Assembly (NCBI RefSeq): GCF_027580225.2
Contig: NC_073358.2
Coordinates: 12,044,501-12,108,500 of the forward strand
Direction of reading: 5' to 3'
DNA length: 64,000 nt
Source of the DNA: Misgurnus anguillicaudatus
Lineage: Eukaryota; Chordata; Actinopteri; Cypriniformes; Cobitidae
The position numbers were made by a program, and so were the translations under genes. The notes under the pieces are model-generated. The model did no database searches. It had not been told where the DNA came from and saw nothing but the letters and a program-made list of their open reading frames with translations. This document shows, in pieces, positions 1 through 12,300 of this stretch (the first letter of the stretch is position 1; each line of letters opens with the position of its first letter).

Positions 1-558
1 TGGAGGAGGGGCAGGACAAATATCACGACAACCAATATTTTGGATATTTTATTACAAAAATCATACATATAGTGGCTTTATATGGTAAATTATTACTACT
101 TATTTCATTTACATTGTCGGATATTGACAGTAAAGAGAATTTGGTACAGTAAGATTAATTGAGAAAAATTATTATAGGATCAGTATGTGCTGCAGGCTGG
201 ATTCAAACTTGTGTCTCCAATATGGGCACCATTAGTCAATGTGTTATTAACACACGTGAACTGCTGCGCATGGCTGATCACCTGGATCCGTTTCATGTTA
301 AAGGGGCATTATGTGGGTTATTACTTAAAAAAATCTTTAAGATAGAGTTTTCATTTTTATATTTATGAGCCAACCATAATGTAATAGAAAGAATGACACC
401 TTTACTGTCCTCCAAGGTTGTCTCTATCAGCTTGTAGGCTCTATTGTGTGTGGAGGAGTTGGGTCCGAATTAGCCTGGGTGCCAGCCGATCTTAGCCCCG
501 CCCACAAGATTTTGAGAACGGGAAGATCGGTCTGGGGTTTCTGCGTTGAGGAGCTACT

Positions 559-1041
559 ATGCTAGACCCAAAGCTGGTCGAACAAATCAAATTGTCAGGG
601 CGGGCTTTATACGATGATGGACAGATGATCAACAGTAACGTAATGAACCACGTCACCAAAGAGCGTGTGTGTTTAATCTGTTTAACGAAATGGCTGCCGC
701 TGGAGAATTCAGATGTGTGGATTCTGACATTGAGTCTGTTCTAAAAGATATCGACAGAGCATTGATTTTAAAAGAGGGAAACGCGAGCAAGGCATTTGTT
801 GATGTTTTTGCCGTCCTCCCTACAGGATTCGGCAAAAGTTGGTCGCAACTGAAATTGGTATCACGACGATGCAACTCGGCGTGCATGACGAGACGAATAT
901 AATTAGCGGCCGTTGCCAGCTTCTTTTCGGAAGCTCGGAATCGTGGTTGCTGAATAAGTGGAGGGACATGCTAGGCACCAATATTTTCAAGCCAACGTAA
1001 TGGGTATCGTCGTGGATGAAGTTCACCTAACGTACAAATGG
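559..1041 (+). pseudogene. RecQ-like helicase fragment, degraded, probably from a repeat
   Basis: Two frames together resemble the front of a superfamily-2 helicase. Bases 669-840 encode a stretch ending in a Walker A-like motif (LPTGFGKS). About 910-1041 encode a stretch with QLLFGS and then the Walker B-like VVDEVHLTYKW, followed by a possible donor (GTAAGA). The part between motifs I and II is short and frame-shifted, so a full helicase cannot be made here. Fish genomes carry many dispersed copies of such fragments, which is why I assign it to a repeat rather than a host gene. The exact element family is not resolved. Confidence 0.5.
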
Positions 1042-2030
1042 TAAGAGATAGTCTTACTGTATGACTTAGTAAATACTTCATGTTGTGATATAAACGAAAT
1101 GTTGTAAACATAGTAGGTGTTGATGTACGTTCGCTAACTCAGACTTAGTATAATCACAATGTTAGTGTCATTGTAGCGAAATAACTAGCAGTTCGGTCAG
1201 GCTGCAAAAGACGTAATTTCAACATACGACACACACTCCGTTGCTCTGATTGGTCGTAGGTCTCTCCAATTGAGTGCAGAGGCATTTTTCGGTTGAGACA
1301 CGCCTCATAATTATAGCTCAATGGAGCGGTATCAGACTCATATTCTGACTAGAATTGAGTATGACAACGTCAGGCTAGGTCCGAATTGGACCAAAATGTG
1401 ACGTAATGCTCGTCTACTTGGGCGTTCCATACATACATGCGTACGGCAGGCATTAGTAAGCAGCCGCAATCGCTAGCATGTTTCAAATGGACCCTGCAGA
1501 CGGAAAGAAGCGACTAACCTCCAGCACAATCCAGACACCCATGAAAACTCCTCGTAAGTTTAAAAAAAAAAAATCTAGTGTGGCCAAAATAGAGCATGAC
1601 CGCCGCTGGTGCAAAGACAAGAGTAAACATCGGATTGGAATTTGATTCTTGGAGGGAGCTCAAGTCATTTTTATTTTCCTATTCAGTAGTTTCTAATACT
1701 AACACTAACTGGTGTATATGAGTTGTGAAAGCAAGCATTTTTGGTTATCAGTGGCATTGTGAAAAACCTCAGTGATATTTACCATTATTAAATCATATAA
1801 TATTTAATTCATTATTAATTAATTGAACAATGAAAATCATCCATTTATAGAGTGGTTACTGAGATAAAGTGCATAGAAGTATTTATCTGATTATGTGATG
1901 TTTGCATGGCAGGTCCCATTAATCAAATCACTAAACTAACGCTAAAGCAGACCTGAAGACAAAAATTTCTACAATACAATTAGTGTGTATCGAGAACTGA
2001 TGATAAAATGTGAAAATGACACAGTCTCAC
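1042..2030. other. Spacer or intron left of the last visible pcsk5 exon
   Basis: No further pcsk5 exon was found here, although exon 31 ends in phase 1 at a good donor and must join something further left. A 56-codon frame on the plus strand (ATG at 1478, rich in Lys and Arg, stop near 1645) resembles the basic N-terminal exon of repeat-borne proteins next to the helicase fragment. Nothing else recognisable. Confidence 0.35.
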
Positions 2031-5000
2031 CCATACATTCTCCAGATCTGCTCTCTCTGTAAGTATGTGAGGGGCAGGGGGGTAAACACGCTCCATTGTG
2101 CAGCACACTGTCAGGATCAGTGCAGGAATCACAGTTGTTTGGTTCTGGTCCATCACATAATTCACAGTCTAAGTGACATGGCTCACAAACACCTTGCTCT
2201 GTGTCCTCAAAAAACCTGTCAGGACAAACCATTACACACTGACCCGCGTGCAAAAAGAACTTGTCTTGACAATCTGGAATAAGAGGATAGATGAAGAAAA
2301 TAGAGAAAGAATAGTAAATGGAGGACAGTTAGATTGATACAAAATTCCAACTAATTTGACCTTAAAACAGTTTAAGTTTATATAGCTAACTATAAAAATA
2401 ACAATCTCAGCTATTAAAATGCAGGCCCACAGACTACCCAAACTGGCAGGGACCATCTAAAAATCTGCATCTCCAATATTTGATTGTCTTGCTTCAATTT
2501 CACAAATATATTAAGAAGTCAATGATTGAAATCAAACTTTGATGCTCTTATCTCACATAAATGCCTACATAAATTAAACACTTTCATAAACAAAGCAATT
2601 TAAAAAATCTAAACCAAATTATCACATTAGCAATTGCGTCTCACCTGTGCAGAGGCTTTCATCAGAGCAGAGTACACAGTTCACAGGACACTTCACGCAC
2701 TTCCCATCACTTGTTGTATGTCCAGATGGACAGCTTGCCACACACTCATGTTTGTGAAGCAGAAACGTCTCCTCACAGCTCAGGCAGTATGTTGCATTAC
2801 CCTCACATGATGCACAACCAGGTGCACAGCTTTTACACACTTGCCCCATAGGAAATCCCCTATAAACACACACAAACACACACCGCTAATACATAGTCTT
2901 AATCTTACATTTCCTTTCATAATTAAACTTTTAATACACCAACCTAGTACACTTGCGCACACACTGTCCGGCCTGCAGATAAAGAGGGCTTTTACGTGCT
3001 GACTGGCAGCGTGTGCAGAGCTGTTCATCCTGGCACTGGGCACAACCCTGTGAACATGTCTCACAATGACCAGTCTCCTTACTTCCGTAGCTGCCCGCAG
3101 GACATCGTGCCACACACATCTGATCTGCATTCAGATACCGACCTGCAGCACACACACACACATGCATTGTTCCTCTGTCGAATTATCCATTGATCCAACC
3201 AAATATCTATGGATCCTTTACATGTACTTTTATTTATTTAAATATAATTAGATACAGGAGAATACACAGAGTAGATCTTTCCAGAGGGTAGTCAGACCTT
3301 GGACACATGTGTTGCATTGATTCTTCGTTCTCCCCCAGCAGGACTCACATGAAGGGTGACAAGCGTCACATTCCCCATCATCTGAAACACAACGGCAAAT
3401 AGGATATACCATAAAAATAAAGTTTACAGTTGGACAAAAATGTCCTGTCAAACCAAGAAATGAAAGTTTAGCGCAAGTTCTACCAAGACTTAATGATACG
3501 TCATTCATTACATTTCGGTCTAGCCAATCATCACTGGACCCTTGGAAATATGTTAGTGCCCTACTCAACCTCTTTTTCGTGTGCAGATACTGACGCTGAC
3601 TTCACCTCCATCCTCCTCACCACCACCAGGTTTGCCCTTGTCCATGCATGGGGGTAGGCTCCGCCCCTGCCTTCGTCTCAGGCAGGAGCAGCAAGAATCT
3701 ACAACCCTCTGGCTTTGAGCTACGGAAGGGGTCTACGCCAAAGAACTATATTGCTGCATCCCTTTGCTTACAAATTGTTTAATAAATACCATTGTAATGT
3801 TACATTTCCTCCCGAGTCTTTTTGGAAGAAATTGACGTTCTGAAACTGTAGCCCCTTATATTATGTTAGTAAATTTTATATTTAAAGGTCCAGTGTGTAA
3901 TTTTTATGAGGATCTCTTGACAGAAATTCAATATTATAATATACATAACTATATTATCAGGGGTGTATAAAGACCTTACAAAATGAACTATTATTTTTAT
4001 TTACATTAGATAGACCTTACATCGAAGTCATCGCCATGTTTCTATAGTAGCCCTAAACAGACAAACTGTTCTATAGAGCGCGTTTCGTCCCTACGTTGTC
4101 TCAGACAATGACGTGTTTGTCCCGTGGGGCTATCATAGCTTCACATGCTATGTGTTTCGAAATTGAGGGGTGAGCTCTCGACTGAGCCATTGGTTGTAAT
4201 TCACAATCTCACCACTAAATGCTGCTAAATAACCTATGGACTTTTAAATGATTAATGATCTCAAAAATCCCTCCCCAGTTCATCAAGACTGCTTGTTCCA
4301 AAATCTAACGTTCTGAAACTAGGTCTAGGAGGTATTTCACTAAATGTAAGATATAGGTAAAGTGTTTGGCAGCAGCAGCTGCAGCTCTACATAACCTTTT
4401 GAAGGATCTCTAGAACCTCATTTAAGTACATTACTCGCTTGTGTGTCAGCGCAGTTGTGTTTTTAATATGACTTCTTTGAAACTTTCAAGATTGTTCATT
4501 TGTGATGTAATGTGTGGTTCTTACCTGTAAGGTATGTCTGTTTAGGGCAGACATCCTGTTCAGACACACAAGCCCCATTATCAAGCGTCAGTCCGTCACT
4601 GCAGGTTTCACAATCACTGTCCTCTGGTCCACTGCATGTCCTGCAGTCTGTGTGACATTCTTCACACTCCTGAGAATCTTCATCACTATAAACGCCATCT
4701 GGACATTCCCGCACACACTTTCCATCTGCAGGCCCATATTAAACTCACAAAATATTTCAGGCGAACTAATAATGCAAAATAAGTTTCTTAACTTTTCAAG
4801 ATATATGCATGAAAAAATTGCTTGAGCAGGACATGTTATCAGAAATATATCCAAATCAACCAATCAAAATTAAGTATTTAAGAGAGCCATGTATTACATC
4901 TTGAGTTAACAACAAATTACTTGACGTTTAAAAGTTGTAGTTAGGCCATTTGGTTCATACAGTATGGTTTCAGGCCTTGACTAGTGGCCTCAGTAAAGTA

Positions 5001-6336
5001 GGGAATTTTAAACATCTAACCTGAGATAAACAGGTCAGCTTCACACCAGTAGCATTCCTCTTCATCACAGCTGACACAGTCATGATCGCAGGACACACAG
5101 GTCATGGTCTCCTCCACCGTGTAGGTCTTAGCAGGACAGTGTTTATAGCAGCCTTCCTCAAACCTGTGCAACACAAACACACAGTTGAAGTCACATGTCA
5201 TCAAAAGCCCGGGATACACTGCACAATTCTTTGCTGTCCCAGACGAAAGATTGGCATTGTGAAACAATCGCCGCGATTTCTGTGATCGTGGCTCTTCATC
5301 GGTGGTCTTATGCCATACAGTGAGAGTGGGTCACCGACGTCCGTTTCCCAAAGATAGCCTACGATAGTTTTCTAACAGCGTCAGAAATTCAGCATGATCA
5401 CCGCACAGTGTGTTTGCTGCTACGACATGCGTACTGGTATTTGTTTACCACGAGTGCATGCTGGTGACAGTGCAGTAACGTGTTACACAGCCGCTGAAGC
5501 TTCCTTGTCATCATCGTACAGTCTACATGCTTGTCGTACCCGAGTTTAAACGATCCATGCTGCACAGTGTGATAAAGTAATGATCTTATAGGAGGGCAAA
5601 AATCCGGCAGTGTATTCCAGGCTTAAGACAGGAGTTTTTAAAATAGTTTGAAAAGAAAAGTCAAACCCCATTTGGCCTAAATTATTTACAATTATTTAAT
5701 ACATTTATATATAATTTTTTTATATAAAATTCAAAGAAATTTGAATGTTTAACTTAAATAGCATTTTTTTAATCCATTTTATCATTATTATCAATAGTAT
5801 CTGTCCATTCTTCATGAATTTAAAGATTTCTAATGTGTAATGGTCACATTCCGATGTAACAAATAATATATATATTTTTATGATTAATTGTAATTAATTA
5901 TTTGATTTTATCAACTTACAAACCACCCTGCAATTTCTGTGGTTCACGAACCCAGTTTGGAAATCTAAGACATACTTACAACAGCAAATCATTACCAGAT
6001 CGTACTAGAAGTTTTCTGTTGGGTCAGTAACATTTAGATGCACATATAAGCAAGCATGTAGCTCTCTTTTTCAAACACTTCTTACTTGTAATATCCTTCA
6101 ATGCAGGACAGACAGTGCTTGGGATTGTCTGGAATATATGAAGCAAAATGCCAATTATGTTTGTTAATCCAGGTCATAGTGAAGTGAGAAATCTGATTTG
6201 GCCTCTGTTGCAAATAAATCAAAAGTCATTCATTTATAAATAAAAGACCAAAAAATAATTAACTTACAAAGAACACATTTCTGACATCCCTCTTCACATG
6301 ACATGCACACATCATATTCTGGGTCTTCCACCTCAC
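2031..6336 (-). CDS. pcsk5: pcsk5 exons 24-31: second half of the Cys-rich region, isoform-B part
   Basis: Exons 6268-6336, 6086-6128 (43 bp, missed by length filters), 5021-5163, 4525-4725, 3298-3381, 2944-3142, 2645-2859 and 2031-2273. They encode further furin-like repeats such as [32 protein letters not shown] and [13 protein letters not shown]. This stretch lies past the point where the short soluble A isoform stops in mammals, so the locus has the long B-type coding capacity. Exon 31 ends in phase 1 at a GTGAGA donor, so translation continues off the left edge. Confidence 0.93.
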
Positions 6337-9300
6337 CTACAAACACACAAATAACATACACTCACATAACACTGAACCATGCACCAAACTGTGACAGTAG
6401 TCTGTAAAAACCAAGCTTAAGTAATTTTTTGTGATATACAGTTTTCTAAATAAAATCATCCTATATAATGTATAGAACTTTCGGTAGCACTTTATTTTAC
6501 AGTACGTGTTACCTTGTACATATATGGTAAATAAGTTGTACTTACCGATAAATGTGTGGTACTTACTTTTAGGTATCTACATGGTAATTAATTGGTATCA
6601 TTACTGTACTTACCAGTGGTACATACTTGGTAGTTATTATGTAACTCTAGATAAGTACTGGTTAATAACAGATAAATACTTATAGTGTAGGTATATTGCA
6701 ACCAACGAGAAACACCACTGTACTTACAAACAAATGTACAATATAAGTATTTAGTATTTACAGGCAAGTTAGGGTAAATGACAGGTATTTATAGTGAACA
6801 TATATGATAACTAATATCAAACACTACTGTACGTACAAATTGTATATACATGATAAGTGTGTGGTACCTGTAGGTAAGTGTACGTTAATGAAAGGCACAT
6901 ATGTGTATGTGTACTGTAACTAACAAGAAACACTACTGTACTTACAAATTGTATATACACGATAAGTGTGTGGTACCTGCAGGCAAGTGTAAGTTATACT
7001 TATACCATATGTATATGATAACTAAGAACAAACATTACTGATGTGCCATTTTGGTAATCAGTATCTTTGTCCTTTAAACCAAGCATTAAACAACCGTATG
7101 CATTATCTACTGGGTACATTCACTAGTACGTCCATGGTAACTGCATGGAAACAGGACTGTAAAATAAAGTATTGATTTTCACACAGTTATTACATAGGAC
7201 CTACCACCTAAGATATAGCATCATATACATGTCACTGTGAGGCAAACCCAACCATTGAATAACTACTGGGTACATTCACTAGTACACATTTATTGGGTAT
7301 ATACAATTTGTAAGTACTGTAATGTTTCTCGTTAATTACAATATACCTACACTATAAGTATGTATCTGTTATTACCCAGTACTTATCTAGAGTTACATAA
7401 TAACTTCCAAGTATGTACCACTGGTAAGTACAGTAATGATACCAGTTAATTACCATGTAGATACCTAAAAGTAAGTACCACACATTTGTCGGTAAGTACA
7501 ACTTATTTACCATATATGTACAAGGTAAGTACACATACTGTAAAATGAAGTGCTTCCGAACTTTCTATGAAAAAATATATTTTTAGTTACTAATTATCTT
7601 CATTGTATTGAGTAAAGTACACTGCACTTGAGAACTTTTTGTGTTTTAAAGAGAAAGAAAATTATGCGCACACATGAGTAAATAATGACAACCATTTCAT
7701 TAACTGTACAGTAAGGTTAATGAAGCTTTACCTTCTCCACATTCAAGCGCATTACAGACTCCATCATTGAGGAAGAATGAGTCTTCACATCGGATGCAGT
7801 GGGTCACAGAAGAACAGACTTTACAGTGTAAAGGACACGGCTCACATGCTTTCAGTGCTGTGTGGAAATAACCTTGAGGACACGCATCCACACACTCACC
7901 ACCATACAGGTAACGGTCCATCCCAAACTTATCTACAAATAAAACACACAATTTAAACAGTCTAAATAACTTTGGCACACCTCAATAGGGATGTCTGTTT
8001 AAAAAACGTACCAGCCATAAAGCAAAGAATACTGTTTTGAATTTGCTTAATATATATTTTGTGTGACAAATTATTTAGTTTTTACCTGTATCACAGCTGG
8101 TACAGTTAGCAGGTCCAGCATCTGCACACTGGGCACAGGTGTGATCACACAGATGACACTGCCCACTAAATGGGTATTTCCCATTTGAGCATCTGACCAC
8201 ACAGTGACCCTCATCCAGCCAACTTAACCAGCAAGAAAAAAGAAAATTCAGAATCAGTAAAAGTGGTGGCTGGTTTTATACAGTAGTTGATCCAAAAAGG
8301 TCAAATATGGAGCTCAAAATCTGGAACCACTCTGTGCTTTTCCACAATAAAAAGCTAAAATCTTGCAGGTCTCGTACCATGGAACCTGTAACATCTTAAC
8401 TTTATGTAAACTTGAATATACATTAACACATTGTTAATCATAATGTCAACATGTAGTCAAGAAGGATTTCTCACTGTGTGTTGGGGCAGCTCAGACAATC
8501 ATCAGCCATTGGGCCTTTACATTTAGTACAGGACACATCACATGCGCTGCACTCTCCACTCTCAGACTGATATTCTCCTAACACAAAAACACAAATTAAA
8601 ATGTGACATTTAAGCAATATCGCTCGAGTAGGAGTGTGATATAGCTCTATATCATCACGGCTGTGATTAGGCCAGAGGCACGAGGCCGCAGGCCGAGTGC
8701 CGGAGGCAGTCGCAGCCGTGATGATATAGAGCTATGTCGCACGACTCCGAGAGCGATATTGCTTTTATACAACAGTTCGACGGCACACGTTTGAAAAAAG
8801 AAAACTAGAAAACAACAACGGAGTTATTTTAAAAGCCTCTTTGTTTGAGAACTACTTCTTCCGCCACGGATTTGAGGGCGGGCAGAATGACAGGTAAAAC
8901 TTTCGGCTGCTTTGAAGCTCATAACAACTCAATGGACGGAAAAGCCGTTACTTTATATTACCGTTTCTTGGTCACAAAGTGTAGTTTTAAGATTAGTTCA
9001 GTCGAGAATGTATCTGTATTATATTTAAATCTGCAGTCGATTAGTAAAGATAGCGCCTGTTTGAACGTTTGCTTAGTGAGATTCGGTACAAATGAGAACC
9101 AAAGCATGAGCGGACATCAGTGTTCACTCGCCCGCTGACCACCGCCCTCTCTGGGCTACATTTCTGACAGAGATACCCCGGCTCTCATGCTGGCCTTGTT
9201 TGTTTATGATCGTCAAAAATGAGATCAAATCAGCAGTATTTGGTGTCATGATCAAACTAGTACTTGTTTTTTTATTCATATTTAGTGTCTTTTGTGTTGT

Positions 9301-12300
9301 TATTGTTTTGGCGCGAGGTAAAAGTTAATAAAACTATACTTGTGAAACGTTACTATTGCTTTCTCATGTATTCTTAACGCGATACGAGCACTCGATTATT
9401 ATTATTAAACTTTGTTCTTGTCAGTACTATACAAAACGGTTTTTTATAAGTGTCAGAGAGATGTTTTTGCATGCTGCTTATAAATATACCAGTGGCGATA
9501 TCTCATAACATGTTTTAATAGTCACGTCACGATAAAGTAAATGATCAATGTCCACATTTAAAAGCTGCGGGGCTTACCTGCAGTTCCACGGTGTTTTCGC
9601 GTTCTGATAAAAGATATAGCTCCAGAAAAAAACGAGTGTTTATATTCCTCTTTCCAAGTGTTAATAATCCACACGATGTGACAAGACATTTCTCCCATTA
9701 ACTTTAACGTAACATCCAAGAGCGCTGATCTTTGACGGAATAATACTTCTGATTGGGGATTCACAGACTGATTTATGAGCTAGTAAACTAATGAGACACA
9801 CACACGGAGAGTGATTCACACAGCGCGTCTGTGTTTTTCCATTCAGAGATGAGCCTGCTTAGGACCTCCATTCACTAGGTGGCGGAATAATACTAAAGGT
9901 GAAGCGGTTACAGTGCCGTTATCAGTACAATATCGTATAGCTCTTAGCCAATCAGATTCGAGAACCAGAAAGAACTGTTGTATAATTGATAATAGATTTC
10001 ATAAACACGTTGTAAATTCTTGAATAATTCAACTTACCATCATTACAGTTGTGGCTCAGAACACAGAGTCCGCGCTGTAGTGTGTGTCCATCCACACATT
10101 TGCTACAGTTCCCTTTACCTGGCCCAATACAGGCTAGACAGCTTGTGTCACACCTACACACACACATTCTCCAAAATCAAAATGGGACTAAAAGATTATG
10201 ACAATGAATGGAAATGTAAGAGGTAATAGCTTACACACCTTTTGCACATGCTCTGAGTCTCTGTGCTGTCTGTGTTCAGCTGAACAGCATAGAAACCCTG
10301 ACTGCAGGTGGCCAAACATCTCCAGTTCTCCAAAAAGTAACCTTCAGCACAGCGAATACATGACTCTAGACCTGCAGCTGTACAAAACCCATACAATATC
10401 ACAACCTGTACATATTGGTACAAACAACCTCAACATATGTAAAACACACAACAGCATGATAGCAGATAGTTTGAAGAATGGCTTTTATCGACAGATACCG
10501 CTTATTTGCAGATATATTTCCTCTATTAAAAATAAACATCAGACACTTGTTTTAAATGTTGGGAGCCACTTTAAATAGGCAGTGTTGATAAAATGTGTTA
10601 ACGTAGTTGTGGGGTCATTGCACAACCCTGTATTACGAAATTATGTACCTATAGTCACGTAATTTTGTGAGTCTTTTCCGTAACACTGACACGTTTTTCC
10701 ACCTTTTTTGCGTGAACATGTCACATATTTCTGTTTACGTTTCACTGTTTGCCCTATTTTCAAACCATTGATGCTTCGGTTTAGGGTTAGATTTGGTGTT
10801 TGCATTAGGATGTCACTTTAAGTATTGGTTTCAACCTTTTTTCATGATTTATTTTTTATGTTTTATGATTTATAAACTTTTGTCACCTGGCATTAGGGTT
10901 ATAGTTGGGTTTGGGTAAGGATGTCATTTTATGTCAATCTAACCCTAAACCGAAGCGATAATGGTCAGAAAATAGGACAAAACAGTTGAGTAACAACACT
11001 GAAAAAAATGATTCATTGAATTTAATCAATTTTTTGAAGGTAAGTGGTTGCAATCAATTTATTTAAGCTATACAAAAAAGATTAGTAACGTAAAATAAAA
11101 TATAAAACTTTTGTTTAACTGTAGCTTAAATGGATTGATTGCAACCACTTACCTTAAAAAAATTTATTAAATTCAATGAATCATTTTTTTCAGTGAAATA
11201 CATGACAGTAAAAAGTAAACAGAAATATGTGACATGTTTACGCAAAAAGGCGGAAAAACGTGTCAGTGTCACGGAAAACACTCACAAAATTACGTGACTT
11301 TAAGTACGTAATTTCATGATACTGGGTTGCATTGCAAGCTTTTTGTAAGTGTTTTAAATTGATTTATTGACTTTTTTTAGCTTATATCAGGTATTTTTTC
11401 ATGTTAAGGCCCATTTTAAAGACATTAAAAGCTATTTTATCCCACTAATACTTATTTACATTTGCGTTTATGCATTTGACAGGCACTTCTATACAAAGAC
11501 TTACAGTGCATTCATTTAACATTTTTTCAACTGTGTATTCCCTGAGAGAGAACGCATGATCTTTATGATGCTAACTCAATGCTCTACCAATTGAGCTACA
11601 GGAACACTGAGTAATTGTAAAGATCTACTTATGGATTTGTGTTGTATTTGAGTCATTAAATAAAATTCCAACTGGATCCTTTAGAATCCGGTCAAAATTC
11701 CAGTGGGAATCCTGTATGCATCTGGTTAGTATTGTGTAACTAGGAAAGCACACCATAAACTACATGGAGCAGAATTGATAGAAATAGAAATGATGTGTTG
11801 TGTTTATGTTGATTGTACCAGCACATGTAGCACAGGCTGGATGGCAGCGCTCACACGTGTCCTTGGGCTCATTGTAGTAACTGCCCACCTCACAACTCTT
11901 CTGACATTGGTTACCCACCAGACTAAACAAAACAAAAAAACAATCATCACTGATCAGACACTGCAACATATTGTTACCTTATTCACGCCATTGAAAAGAA
12001 GTTTTTTACCTGGTCCCCTCAGAGCACTCTGTGCAAATGGATGCTGACGTACATCTCATGCATTTTTCACTGCACTTCTTGCACACGTTGTCTTCTGCAT
12101 TACACACACAAAATTGTTACACAAAAGTTTCGTCATAGTGGGATAAGATCTACAGACTGTAAAAAATATGAAAGAAATTGTTATTTTTGGAAATGTTGAC
12201 TGAAAGGTTCTTCGGGAACTAGTCTACAGTGTAAAATCTACAAACAAAAGTGTACAGTCTACAAACAAAAAACGAACAGTCAAAGCAGAGTCACCTTATA

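Noticed and set aside
6086..6128. 43-base pcsk5 exon, first suspected to be noise because so short
   Set aside because: The doubt was rejected: both splice sites, the phase and the CLSCIEGYY furin-repeat pattern fit, so it was kept as an exon.
8845..9138. 97-codon plus-strand frame in a pcsk5 intron
   Set aside because: Inside the composite foldback at 8611-9982; composition and lack of homology suggest chance.
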